60,517 bases of DNA from Aureibacillus halotolerans (GTDB lineage Bacteria > Bacillota > Bacilli > Bacillales > DSM-28697): positions 1-60,517 of the forward strand of contig NZ_SNYJ01000024.1 of NCBI RefSeq assembly GCF_004363045.1. Reading direction: 5' to 3'. This document shows, in pieces, positions 1 to 7,506 of the stretch (the stretch's first letter is position 1; each line of letters starts with the position of its first letter). The notes beneath the pieces were generated by a model. That model did not search any database, had not been told where the DNA came from, and saw only the letters and a list, made by a program, of their open reading frames with translations. The position numbers and the translations under genes are program-made.

Positions 1-44
1 CGGCCGCCTCCCTATGTCTAAATGTATATAATTACCAAATGGAC

Positions 45-135
45 AGATCGCCTTTCGTTCAGGTTCTCCTTTTTTTGCTTTACCCGCGATGAATAAAGAA
101 CAGAATTTTATGAAATTATTTATGCAACATTAGTG
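45..135. repeat. Left copy of terminal inverted repeat
   Basis: These 91 bases are the reverse complement of the last 91 bases of the window (60427-60517), with a single mismatch (G at 50). The inner border of both copies is the same CACTAATGTTGCATAAAT edge. The repeat runs outward, so the window is probably bounded by two copies of one dispersed element (an insertion sequence end is the simplest guess). No transposase is visible inside the window. Confidence 0.9.
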
Positions 136-233
136 TAGTTGGATGTAAAACAAGTAAACGTGTTTGGTAATGATAAGGTAGTAATGTTTCAGATGACTGT
201 GAAAAAAAGACCGTCCTACACTTTGCCTAACAG

Positions 234-263
234 TTGTTTTCCCCACCTCGCTTCACGTATAAT
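234..263 (+). promoter_or_regulatory. Promoter of antitoxin RNA, copy 1
   Basis: TTGTTT (234-239), an 18-base spacer and a perfect TATAAT (258-263). The same arrangement is kept in the other two copies. Confidence 0.75.
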
Positions 264-269
264 GAAGCT

Positions 270-422
270 ATAGTAACCGTATACTAAAAAAGACCACTCG
301 TGTTGGTGCACGAGTGATCGATTGCATCGTTGGCTCCCTGCATAGGGTGATCGGCGTAGTTTGAGTCGAAATAAGCCCCCAAGCCCTTGCTCAGGACTTC
401 AAGGGGGGCTTATTTCTTTTGG
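270..422 (+). ncRNA. Putative antisense antitoxin RNA, copy 1
   Basis: Transcription from the TATAAT promoter should start near 270 and end at the hairpin 369-420 (AAATAAGCCCCC pairing with GGGGGGCTTATTT, followed by CTTTT). The RNA would overlap the 3' half of the toxin mRNA by about 130 bases, as in the TxpA/RatA and BsrG/SR4 systems of Bacillus. Ends are inferred from promoter and terminator positions. Confidence 0.7.
369..420. terminator. Hairpin terminator at the toxin 3' end, copy 1
   Basis: A GC-rich stem (AAATAAGCCCCC with GGGGGGCTTATTT) overlaps the toxin stop codon and is followed on the plus strand by a T-rich tract. It should end the antitoxin RNA. The toxin mRNA has its own terminator further on, the CCACTCGTG/CACGAGTG stem at 293-316 followed on the minus strand by T residues. 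Confidence 0.75.
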
Positions 423-493
423 TGAAATGACAGTACGACGACGATCAACGTGCTAAAACTGATCATCAGAAACAATGTTTCAAATACTGTCAT
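410..493 (-). CDS. Type I holin-like toxin peptide, copy 1 (27 aa)
   Basis: A 27-residue peptide beginning MTVFETLFLMISF and ending FHQKK: a short polar start, one hydrophobic helix of about 17 residues and a basic tail. This is the build of the putative holin-like toxins of Firmicutes (TxpA/BsrG type), which insert in the membrane. GAAAGGGGGTGGCGCC in front of the ATG supplies a strong ribosome binding site. Its mRNA should start near 555 and run past the stop codon to about 285, overlapping the antitoxin RNA read from the other strand. Identical protein in copies 2 and 3. Toxicity is inferred from architecture. Confidence 0.8.
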   Translation of the reverse strand: MTVFETLFLMISFSTLIVVVLSFHQKK

Positions 494-561
494 TGGCGCC
501 ACCCCCTTTCACAGGGATTGCGCCGACCCGCCCTTGAGTCCAACCGAACGATCGCTCCCTT

Positions 562-590
562 ATTTTAGCACTTTCTGCTTTTCTATGAAA
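562..590 (-). promoter_or_regulatory. Toxin promoter, copy 1
   Basis: On the minus strand: TTTCAT (590-585), 17-base spacer, TAAAAT (567-562), with an extended -10 TGC. It gives an untranslated leader of about 60 bases before the toxin start. Confidence 0.7.
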
Positions 591-645
591 TCGCTATCAT
601 TTGTATCGGTTCTTGAAAAGTGCTGCTCTATTCTCTTCCTAACAG

Positions 646-675
646 TTGTTTTCCTCACCCCGCTTCACGTATAAT
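646..675 (+). promoter_or_regulatory. Promoter of antitoxin RNA, copy 2
   Basis: TTGTTT (646-651), 18-base spacer, TATAAT (670-675), as in copy 1. Confidence 0.75.
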
Positions 676-681
676 GATGCT

Positions 682-832
682 ATAGTAACCGTATACTAAA
701 AAAGACCACTCGTGTTGTCGCACGAATGGTCGATTGCATCGTTGGTTCCCTGCAAAGGGTGATCGGCGTGTTTGAGTTGAAATAAGCCCCAAAGACCTGT
801 CAGGTTCTCAAGGGGGGCTTATTTCTTTTGGT
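682..832 (+). ncRNA. Putative antisense antitoxin RNA, copy 2
   Basis: Same plan as copy 1: start near 682, end at the hairpin 780-829. The loop between the stems differs from copy 1, which may limit cross-regulation between copies (inference). In the upstream CCACTCGTG stem one arm carries a G-to-A change. Confidence 0.65.
780..829. terminator. Hairpin terminator at the toxin 3' end, copy 2
   Basis: AAATAAGCCCC pairs with GGGGCTTATTT and is followed by CTTTT on the plus strand; the loop is shortened relative to copy 1. Confidence 0.7.
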
Positions 833-902
833 GAAATGACAGTACAACGACGATCAACGTACTAAAACTGATCATCAGAAACAATGTTTCAAATACTGTC
901 AT
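819..902 (-). CDS. Type I holin-like toxin peptide, copy 2 (27 aa)
   Basis: Encodes the same 27-residue peptide as copy 1 with only synonymous changes (for example GTC to GTT near the end of the helix). The ribosome binding site and the 17-base-spaced promoter are kept. Conservation of the protein in the face of silent differences suggests the copy is under selection rather than a fresh assembly duplicate. Confidence 0.8.
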   Translation of the reverse strand: MTVFETLFLMISFSTLIVVVLSFHQKK

Positions 903-970
903 TGGCGCCACCCCCTTTCACAGGGATTGCGCCGATCCGCCCTTGAGTCCAACCGAACGATTGCTCCCTT

Positions 971-999
971 ATTTTAGCACTTTCTGCTCGTCTATGAAA
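971..999 (-). promoter_or_regulatory. Toxin promoter, copy 2
   Basis: TTTCAT (999-994), 17-base spacer, TAAAAT (976-971) on the minus strand, with extended -10 TGC. Confidence 0.7.
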
Positions 1000-1055
1000 A
1001 CGCTACCATTTGTATCGGTTTTTGAAAAAGGGGCTCACTATTCTTTTTCTAACAG

Positions 1056-1085
1056 TTGTTTTCCCCACCTCGCTTCACGTATAAT
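1056..1085 (+). promoter_or_regulatory. Promoter of antitoxin RNA, copy 3
   Basis: TTGTTT (1056-1061), 18-base spacer, TATAAT (1080-1085). Confidence 0.75.
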
Positions 1086-1091
1086 GAAGCT

Positions 1092-1240
1092 ATAGCAACC
1101 GTATACTAAATAAGACCACTCGTGTTAGCGCACGAGTGGTCGATTGCATCGTTGGTTCCCTGCATAGGGTGATCGGCGTGTTGGGTAGAATAAGCCCCCA
1201 AGCCTTGTCAGGACTTCAAGGGGGGCTTATTTCTTTTGGT
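1092..1240 (+). ncRNA. Putative antisense antitoxin RNA, copy 3
   Basis: Same plan as copies 1 and 2, start near 1092 and end at the hairpin 1189-1238. The A-run that gives the toxin mRNA its terminal T tract is interrupted here (AAATAAGA), so readthrough of toxin 3 mRNA may be higher (inference). Confidence 0.65.
1189..1238. terminator. Hairpin terminator at the toxin 3' end, copy 3
   Basis: AATAAGCCCCC pairs with GGGGGCTTATT, followed by TCTTTT on the plus strand. Confidence 0.7.
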
Positions 1241-1310
1241 GAAATGACAGTACAACGACGATCAACGTACTGAAGCTGATCATCAGAAACAATGTTTCAA
1301 ATACTGTCAT
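1227..1310 (-). CDS. Type I holin-like toxin peptide, copy 3 (27 aa)
   Basis: Third gene for the identical 27-residue peptide; the codons for Ser-Phe-Ser differ silently from copies 1 and 2. Promoter TTTCAT (1407-1402), 17 bases, TAAAAT (1384-1379). No further unit follows; the next gene starts 180 bases on. Confidence 0.8.
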   Translation of the reverse strand: MTVFETLFLMISFSTLIVVVLSFHQKK

Positions 1311-1378
1311 TGGCGCCACCCCCTTTCACGGGGTTTGCGCCGATCCGCCCTTGAGTCCAACCGAACGATTGCTCCCTT

Positions 1379-1407
1379 ATTTTAGCACTTTTCGCTTTTC
1401 TATGAAA
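1379..1407 (-). promoter_or_regulatory. Toxin promoter, copy 3
   Basis: TTTCAT (1407-1402), 17-base spacer, TAAAAT (1384-1379) on the minus strand. Confidence 0.7.
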
Positions 1408-1490
1408 TCGCTACCAATTGTATCTACTAAAGTTACTATTAATCTATAATTTGAGACGAGAGCACAACATTCACTCAGGAGGTGTACACT

Positions 1491-1994
1491 TTGTCAGTGC
1501 CCTTTACACCTATGACGTTTGAAATAGAGACGAAACGGCTGGCCTTAAGAATGTGGAAAGAATCAGATGCTTATTGGTACAGGGAGCTCGTTGCCGAACG
1601 AGGCGTGGTTAAGCCTACACTCGAAAATGCTCGCAAGAAGATTAGCCTCTTTCGCAAAGGCGCGCAGGAAAATGGGATCAGCCTCCTCTCAATTCAACGA
1701 CAAAACGAAGGAGATTTCATTGGTTATTGTGGATTAATTATCGGCCGCTCTTCCCTAGAAGAACCTGAAATTGCCTACGAACTGTTTCGAAGCGTACACG
1801 GGCATGGCTATGCGACCGAAGCGGCATCCGCTATAGTAAATGCTGCGATGGCCACCGGTCGACACCGACTGTGGTCGACGGTACGCTCTTGGAACGTTGC
1901 ATCCTTTCGCGTTTTAGAAAAAATAAGGTTTGAACGGCGCCTCAGGACATGGGATGAGGATGGAGAGCTTGTTTGGAATGTTCGCGACCTTTAG
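1491..1994 (+). CDS. GNAT family N-acetyltransferase (RimJ/RimL-like)
   Basis: About 167 residues with the RimJ/RimL-type GNAT fold: the opening FEIETKRLALRMW is the usual beta-1 of this family, the middle IGYCGLIIG and IAYELFRSVHGHGYATEA hold the acyl-CoA loop (an R/Q-x-x-G-x-G/A-type turn, here SVHGHGYA), and NVASFRVLEKIRFERR is the usual closing helix. The family acetylates N-terminal or side-chain amines using acetyl-CoA; the substrate is not readable. A TTG start at 1491 is chosen because AGGAGG (1477-1482) sits eight bases before it; the GTG at 1482 lies inside that site. It is a single gene. Confidence 0.85.
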   Translation: MSVPFTPMTFEIETKRLALRMWKESDAYWYRELVAERGVVKPTLENARKKISLFRKGAQENGISLLSIQRQNEGDFIGYCGLIIGRSSLEEPEIAYELFRSVHGHGYATEAASAIVNAAMATGRHRLWSTVRSWNVASFRVLEKIRFERRLRTWDEDGELVWNVRDL

Positions 1995-2249
1995 GTTCAC
2001 AATCAATTTCGGGCACTTCGCACTTCATTCATGAGCACAGCTCAATTAATTCTGGGGAACATACTACTGTTAAATGCAACTCTCCAAACCCTCCTCACTA
2101 CTGGCCCACTTCACAATAGATCAACAAAACGGCTCACCACTGCCCTTTCTAAACAAATTGTTTATCCATTACCGAAATGGTGCATTGCTTCTTTCTCCTC
2201 CCCAATCTACAGTGTAGGATGAACCATTCATACGTTGAGGAGGGGTTTT
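1995..2249. other. Intergenic region, no gene seen
   Basis: No coding sequence with a ribosome binding site and no convincing terminator or promoter was found here apart from the ribosome binding site GAGGAGG (about 2238-2243) of the next gene. Confidence 0.6.
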
Positions 2250-5200
2250 ATGAAAAAGTTTATGTTGGTGTTGTTTTGCATCATTTTTGGAAGCGCTATC
2301 ATTCCTGTGCAACCACTCTCTGCACACGCAGAAGATCGTTTGCTCGCATTCCCTGGGGCTGAGGGTTTTGGCGCCTATTCGCAGGGCGGTCGCGGTGGTG
2401 AAGTCTACTATGTAACTAGCCGTGAGCTCAAAGGACCTGGCACTTTTCACGATGCGCTTACAACGGCTGGTGATACGCCACGCACGATCGTTTTTGGCAT
2501 ATCTGGCGAGCTCACGATTCCGCAAATTATCGTTCGTGACAAATCCAATATTACCATTGCTGGACAAACCGCGCCTGGAGATGGCGTCACCATTAAAGGA
2601 AACAACGTTCGTTTTATCGATTGTGAAGACATTGTCATTCGTTACCTGCGTTTCCGCATGGGCACGCTCGAATCACAGGATGATGCCATGTATGTTGAAG
2701 ACAGTAAAAATGTTATCATTGACCACTCCTCCTTCTCTTGGGGGCGGGACGAAGTACTGTCGATTAAAAGCAAAAATTACGAAGACATCCAATCTCGCAA
2801 CATTACTGTTCAATGGTCGATGATGACGGAGGGGCTGCTTACCCACTCCATGGGCGGCCTAATTGAAATGAATACGATCACGATGCATCATAACCTCTAT
2901 GCTCATAACAATGACCGTAACCCGAAAACGAAGGGGCAAATTGATTTCGTCAACAATGTGGTTTATAACTGGGGCGAATATCCGTACGTTGCTGGCGGCG
3001 AATCTGGAACAAAAGGCTATGGCAATGTTGTTGGCAACTACTTTGTTGCTGGGATTAATTCCGTTGACCCCCAGTATGCTGTCGTCCGAGGAAATGAAAA
3101 TTACAGTCTTTACTTAGAAAACAATCGCATTGACAGCAATAAAAATGGTGTCTTGGACGGCACCGACACAGGCGCGGGCATGATGGAAAAGGAACGACCA
3201 AGTGTGTTGATGCCTGAACGTTTCAACTATCCGCTTGTGCACACACAAGAACCAGAAGACGCGTATGAAGCTGTGCTTAATTTTGCGGGTTCCTCTCTCG
3301 CGCGTGATGCGGTCGATGAGCGGATCTCTCGTGAAGTACGCACACAAACAGGCGCTATCATCGGTCATGAAGACGATGCTGGCGGCTTTCCAGTGCTTGA
3401 AGAAAGAACCGGTCCGACCGATTCGGACAACGATGGCATGCCGGACGAATGGGAGCTTGCGCATGGTCTTGACCCAGATAACTCATCTGATCGAAATGCA
3501 GATCGAAACGGTGACGGCTATACGAACCTGGAGGACTATTTAAATGAGCTGGCAGCCCCTGGTTTTCCAGATGGATATTCGATGGAGCCACCAGTTTGGA
3601 GCGGTCCTGTGTTTACACCTCCTGAGATTCCTGAACCCGAGGTGCCAAAGAAAGAGCCTCTACCTGCAAAAAATGGTGAGCTCATCAAAAACATGATAAT
3701 CAATGACTCTGAAAAAAATGCGGCGAATTGGTCGGTACAACAAAACCTTCAGCCTGGGGATCTCGTCGCAGGGGACCGCATGTCTGACAGCAACGGCTAT
3801 CAGTTTGTCAGCATTCCTGAAACACTTCAGGGCTCGGAGTGGATTCGTTCTGCGGTAGAATCACGTGGTTCTACCAGTGAGGATCTTGTGTCATTTTTCC
3901 TTGCTGCTGATGCCGATGTTTATGTCGCACACGATTCACGAATATCTTCACTACCAGCATGGTTGCAAAGCTATGAACCTACTGGTAAAAGCATAACCGA
4001 TGATCAGCCAATCGAATTTAAACTCTATAAAAAGCATTTCCCTGCTGGTTCTCATGTCGTGATGGGGCCAAACAATGACGCAAAAAAGATGAACTACGTT
4101 GTCGTCGTTAAACCAACTGCGACGGATAAAGATACACCAAACACTGCACCGGCTGGACTATTTGGGGAGATGCAGTCCAACGACACCATTGCCTTGCAAT
4201 GGGAGAGCGTTGCTGAAGCAGAAGGGTACTTAATTTACCGCTCCTCTTCAAAGGATCCTTATGTCAGAGCTGTTGCCTACACGACTAATGCAACCTATGA
4301 GGATAACATCATTGACCTTGGCATGCACTACACGTATCAAATCCAGGCGGTCAACGCTGGGGGACCTTCACAAACGAGTGACGCCATTACAGTGCTTGCT
4401 TATGAAGATTCACAATCGGCACCACCTGCTCCGGCTGGACTCCAAACTACGGAAGTAAACAGCCTGAGCATTGCCCTCAGCTGGGAGGCGGTAGATGAGG
4501 CGGTTAGCTATACCGTATACCGCTCAACCGAAAATTCGTCTAATGCTGAGGCAATTGGCTATTCATCGGACGCCACCTATGTCGATAACACCGTTGATCC
4601 ATCCACCACTTACAGCTATTACGTCACCGCAGTAGGAACTGGTGGACAATCGACCGCTTCATCAACGACAAACGCGACCACTGGAGCACCAGTTGATCTG
4701 CCGTCTGTTCCGCAAGCTCTCCAAGCGTCTGATGTTTCGCCTTCGTCAAATACATTGACATGGCAGACGTCAGATCAAGCTGAACAATACATCGTTTACC
4801 GAAAAACGACTAGTGGCGAACTTTATGAAGAGATTGCCCGCACAACAGATGCGCGGTATGTCGATGACGCGTTAAATGTTGAGGAAACAGGCTACACCTA
4901 TAAAGTGACAGCGTTGAACGAGAAAGGCGAAACCGCTCCTTCTCCAGCCATCGACGTCGCTATGCCTCAACCTCCTGCCCCGACAGATCTTATAGTAGGG
5001 CTTGCTGGTGATACCTTTGTCGGTCTCGTATGGACACCTCAGGACGGCGCGAGTCTTGTCAACATCTATCGAGAAGTTAATGGCGTGGCAGAATCGCTAG
5101 GGACAGCCAAGGTGAACACTTTTTATGACCGCACTGCTGAGTCAGGCGTCGAATACACCTACTATGTCAAAGCCGTCAACGGCGGCGGGGAATCAGATGC

Positions 5201-5474
5201 ATCGAATTCCGTAACCGTTCGACCAAGTCCATTCATCCAGCTACAAAGTGCGCTTGACGTCACTATTGACAGCGAGACGTTCCCTCACTCTGTTGCCAAA
5301 CGGCTGACGAACATGCTGCGCCAGGCGACACATCATTGGGAGAAAGGGCATTCTACAAAGGCGAGTGACTTTACTGAGAAATTCATCACCGTTCTGGCAG
5401 CTGAAACGACTTCAAATCCTTTTAGCTCCCAGCTCCATGCCCTCGCACAGAGAACCTTGGAGCAACTCGAGTAA
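2250..5474 (+). CDS. Secreted pectate lyase with EF-hand-like, four Fn3 and FIMAH domains
   Basis: A 1074-residue exported enzyme. Residues 1-27 form a signal peptide ending SAHA. Residues about 30-390 are a polysaccharide lyase of the pectate lyase superfamily: the opening FPGAEGFGAYSQGGRGG and the beta-helix segments (NITIAGQTAPGDGVTIKG, DIVIRYLRFRMG, VIIDHSSFSWG) are typical. Around 390-435 lies a calcium-binding, thrombospondin-3/EF-like stretch (DSDNDGMPDEWE, DRNGDGYTNLEDY). Four fibronectin type III repeats follow (about 630-990), then a C-terminal FIMAH-type domain (about 993-1074). It should cleave pectate outside the cell by beta-elimination. ATG at 2250 follows GAGGAGG. Monocistronic, with its own terminator. 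Confidence 0.9.
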   Translation: MKKFMLVLFCIIFGSAIIPVQPLSAHAEDRLLAFPGAEGFGAYSQGGRGGEVYYVTSRELKGPGTFHDALTTAGDTPRTIVFGISGELTIPQIIVRDKSNITIAGQTAPGDGVTIKGNNVRFIDCEDIVIRYLRFRMGTLESQDDAMYVEDSKNVIIDHSSFSWGRDEVLSIKSKNYEDIQSRNITVQWSMMTEGLLTHSMGGLIEMNTITMHHNLYAHNNDRNPKTKGQIDFVNNVVYNWGEYPYVAGGESGTKGYGNVVGNYFVAGINSVDPQYAVVRGNENYSLYLENNRIDSNKNGVLDGTDTGAGMMEKERPSVLMPERFNYPLVHTQEPEDAYEAVLNFAGSSLARDAVDERISREVRTQTGAIIGHEDDAGGFPVLEERTGPTDSDNDGMPDEWELAHGLDPDNSSDRNADRNGDGYTNLEDYLNELAAPGFPDGYSMEPPVWSGPVFTPPEIPEPEVPKKEPLPAKNGELIKNMIINDSEKNAANWSVQQNLQPGDLVAGDRMSDSNGYQFVSIPETLQGSEWIRSAVESRGSTSEDLVSFFLAADADVYVAHDSRISSLPAWLQSYEPTGKSITDDQPIEFKLYKKHFPAGSHVVMGPNNDAKKMNYVVVVKPTATDKDTPNTAPAGLFGEMQSNDTIALQWESVAEAEGYLIYRSSSKDPYVRAVAYTTNATYEDNIIDLGMHYTYQIQAVNAGGPSQTSDAITVLAYEDSQSAPPAPAGLQTTEVNSLSIALSWEAVDEAVSYTVYRSTENSSNAEAIGYSSDATYVDNTVDPSTTYSYYVTAVGTGGQSTASSTTNATTGAPVDLPSVPQALQASDVSPSSNTLTWQTSDQAEQYIVYRKTTSGELYEEIARTTDARYVDDALNVEETGYTYKVTALNEKGETAPSPAIDVAMPQPPAPTDLIVGLAGDTFVGLVWTPQDGASLVNIYREVNGVAESLGTAKVNTFYDRTAESGVEYTYYVKAVNGGGESDASNSVTVRPSPFIQLQSALDVTIDSETFPHSVAKRLTNMLRQATHHWEKGHSTKASDFTEKFITVLAAETTSNPFSSQLHALAQRTLEQLE

Positions 5475-5480
5475 TTTGAA

Positions 5481-5520
5481 GCAACCCCCATTCGAATCAA
5501 TGGGGGTTCGCTTTTGTTTT
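5481..5520 (+). terminator. Terminator of the pectate lyase gene
   Basis: AACCCCCA (5483-5490) pairs with TGGGGGTT (5501-5508), followed by a T-rich tract. Confidence 0.85.
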
Positions 5521-5533
5521 AGTGTTTTATTCC

Positions 5534-6070
5534 TTAAAGAAACTTCTTTTGAGCAGATGCTACGACCACTTCGATTTCATTCCCCGTTGGCTCCTCCATG
5601 TGCTTACTCTCGAGGAAGTCACTAATGAGTTCATTCAGCTCATCCCAATCAGTCGATGAAAGTGAAACACTCGTCAGCAAGAATTTGACGCGATCTTCTT
5701 TTGCATTCGCATCTTCATCAATACTCTTCTCCAACAACTTTAGCATTTGTTTTTGTTTAAGCAGATAGTGTTGGGTAAAGAGATTCATATTCTTTTTCAG
5801 GTTTTCCCCTTGAATGAGCACCCCATCACCTTCAAACAAATGTCCACTGGAATAGTAGTTTTCAATTAAGTTGCCTTGCTGGGTTTGTTCAGTCAGTCTC
5901 AATGCATCGGCACCCACCAGCTTGTTGATTTTATAGTAAAGGTTGGAGGCTGGCACGCCAATTGCTTTTGCAATTTCTTTCGTCGTTTTGCTTTCTTTTG
6001 AGGTGGCCGTTAGGATCTTGTGGCCGGTCTCATCAAACAACAGTTTAGTAAGTTGGTTCAGATCGCTCAT
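5534..6070 (-). CDS. ArsR-like winged-helix transcriptional regulator
   Basis: About 178 residues. The N-terminal 70 residues form a winged helix of the ArsR/HTH_20 type (TKEIAKAIGVPASNLYYKINKLVGADAL is helix-turn-helix plus wing). The rest is an alpha-helical effector or dimer domain. ATG at 6070 is chosen because GAGGAG (6086-6081) lies ten bases upstream; an earlier ATG at 6088 overlaps that site. It overlaps the end of the MFS exporter gene by 26 bases, so the two are co-transcribed. It probably represses the pair through the twin palindromes at 7344-7375 (inference). Confidence 0.8.
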   Translation of the reverse strand: MSDLNQLTKLLFDETGHKILTATSKESKTTKEIAKAIGVPASNLYYKINKLVGADALRLTEQTQQGNLIENYYSSGHLFEGDGVLIQGENLKKNMNLFTQHYLLKQKQMLKLLEKSIDEDANAKEDRVKFLLTSVSLSSTDWDELNELISDFLESKHMEEPTGNEIEVVVASAQKKFL

Positions 6071-7310
6071 AGGTTTTTGACTCCTCATGTAATGTCAGTT
6101 CGTCCAAAGCAGGAAGTGCTCGCAAAAATGGATGAACAAGAAAGAACAGGCCAATGATCGCGAAGGCCGCCGCACTTGCAAACATCATGAGCTGCGGACC
6201 GAGCAGTGACGCAATGAATCCACCAAGTAAAGCACCGCCAGGAATAGAGAGCACAAGAATGCTCTCACAAAGAGACAACACGCGTGAAAGCAACGCCGAA
6301 TCTACGGACTGTTGGACGAGCGTAATAAACACTATATTCATCATACCAAATGGAACGAAGGAGAGTCCAAAAAGGATAAAGGAAAGTAACATCTCTTGCT
6401 GGAGAAGAGAACAGAGCCAGAGGATGCCTGTCAGAAATGGCAAAATGACGAAAAGTTTGCCTACTGGAAAGCGCAGGATCAATGAACTGCCAAGGCTTCC
6501 TACAACGAGGCCGATTGAAATAGAAAACATAAGCCATCCATAATAGGTCGTGCTTCCGAGGGTTTGCGCATAATCTGGCAGCACGGCTTGAACCCCACTG
6601 AGCAACCCGTTGGCGAGCACGAACGGCAGCATAATGATAAGCAGTCTGGTCGACTTTACATACGCAAAACCTTCCTTGAGTTCTTTTTTATATCCCTTTC
6701 CAGGGGTCATCAACTTTGTGTTTTTAGACGTCTTTCTATTCGTACCTTCCCGTCGAATAAAAGCAAAACATAAAAACGCTGCAAAAAAGGCAATGGCAAC
6801 AAAGAGGTACACCTGAATGATGCCCAAATACACTAATACAATTGAAAACAGCCCCGTCATTAAAAGATTCACAACCTGAGACGAGCCATTCAATACAGAG
6901 TTAAAGTGCCCGAGATCTTCCTTACCCACAAGCTGTGGCGCTATGCTTATCTCTGCCGTCCCTTGAAAATTCTCAAAAAAGGCAATACAAAACGCGACGG
7001 CTAACACAAGACCGACATGCTCATAGCCTAACAACAGGCTGATAGGCAGAACAGTCATCAAGATCGCTTGGATCAATTGGGCATGAGCCAGGAGAAACTG
7101 TTTGTTTGCACGATCAATCATTGGCCCAAAAAGGAAGGAAAAGACGTTCGGCACTGTCATACAAGCGATCGTCAGTCCAGTAAACAATGGGCTTTGCGTC
7201 AATTCATACATGTACCAAACAATCGCAAGCTGGTACACACTATCTCCTAATGTGGACAAGCACCTTCCCCCTAATAAAAGCTTGGCACATCTTGTCTTAA
7301 ACCCCTTCAT
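6045..7310 (-). CDS. MFS drug exporter
   Basis: A 421-residue membrane protein with about twelve hydrophobic segments. The start LGGRCLSTLGDSVYQLAIVWYMYELTQSP and the loop FGPMIDRANKQFLL are characteristic of the MFS_3/macrolide-efflux-like branch (MefA, YxiO-like), which exports small hydrophobic drugs using the proton gradient. AAGGTGA precedes the ATG. It is the first gene of a two-gene operon with the ArsR-type regulator. The substrate cannot be told from sequence. Confidence 0.85.
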   Translation of the reverse strand: MKGFKTRCAKLLLGGRCLSTLGDSVYQLAIVWYMYELTQSPLFTGLTIACMTVPNVFSFLFGPMIDRANKQFLLAHAQLIQAILMTVLPISLLLGYEHVGLVLAVAFCIAFFENFQGTAEISIAPQLVGKEDLGHFNSVLNGSSQVVNLLMTGLFSIVLVYLGIIQVYLFVAIAFFAAFLCFAFIRREGTNRKTSKNTKLMTPGKGYKKELKEGFAYVKSTRLLIIMLPFVLANGLLSGVQAVLPDYAQTLGSTTYYGWLMFSISIGLVVGSLGSSLILRFPVGKLFVILPFLTGILWLCSLLQQEMLLSFILFGLSFVPFGMMNIVFITLVQQSVDSALLSRVLSLCESILVLSIPGGALLGGFIASLLGPQLMMFASAAAFAIIGLFFLVHPFLRALPALDELTLHEESKTYERSEPTY

Positions 7311-7343
7311 TTCGCATCACCTTTCCTTAATTTGTTTTATCGT

Positions 7344-7375
7344 TAAAATTATTTTAAACGACTAAAATGATTTTA
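7344..7375. promoter_or_regulatory. Twin 13-bp palindromic operator
   Basis: Two perfect palindromes, TAAAATTATTTTA (7344-7356) and TAAAATGATTTTA (7363-7375), lie with centres 19 bp apart, almost two helical turns. They cover the promoter of the MFS exporter. This is the likely binding site of the winged-helix regulator encoded in the same operon, giving drug-relieved autorepression (inference). Confidence 0.75.
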
Positions 7376-7379
7376 TCAA
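7351..7379 (-). promoter_or_regulatory. Promoter of the MFS exporter operon
   Basis: On the minus strand TTGATA (7379-7374), 17-base spacer, TAAAAT (7356-7351). Both hexamers overlap the palindromes at 7344-7375. Confidence 0.75.
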
Positions 7380-7506
7380 GGAATTTGTGAAACTTATCTG
7401 AATAATAGAACGGTAAAAGGCGACAACGATAAGCCAATTCGTGAAAATAGAAAAAGCGTTCCGGAAAGGTGTATGATGGAAGCAACTTATTGAGAGGGTG
7501 ACGCAC

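Larger units (their letters stand above)
226..1425. repeat. Three tandem ~410-bp units, type I toxin-antitoxin array
   Basis: A unit of about 410 bp is repeated head to tail, starting near 226, 637 and 1048; the third copy ends near 1425. The toxin start codons lie 409 and 408 bases apart. Each unit holds an antitoxin RNA promoter on the plus strand, a toxin gene with its own promoter on the minus strand, and two hairpins between the convergent promoters. The copies differ by scattered substitutions and short indels, but the encoded peptide is the same in all three. Confidence 0.9.

Noticed and set aside
450-674. 74-codon frame on the plus strand through the toxin unit
   Set aside because: It runs antisense to the toxin gene, has no ribosome binding site and is explained by the antitoxin RNA and repeat unit.
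2031-2222. 63-codon frame before the pectate lyase gene
   Set aside because: No ribosome binding site, no recognisable domain, low-complexity composition.
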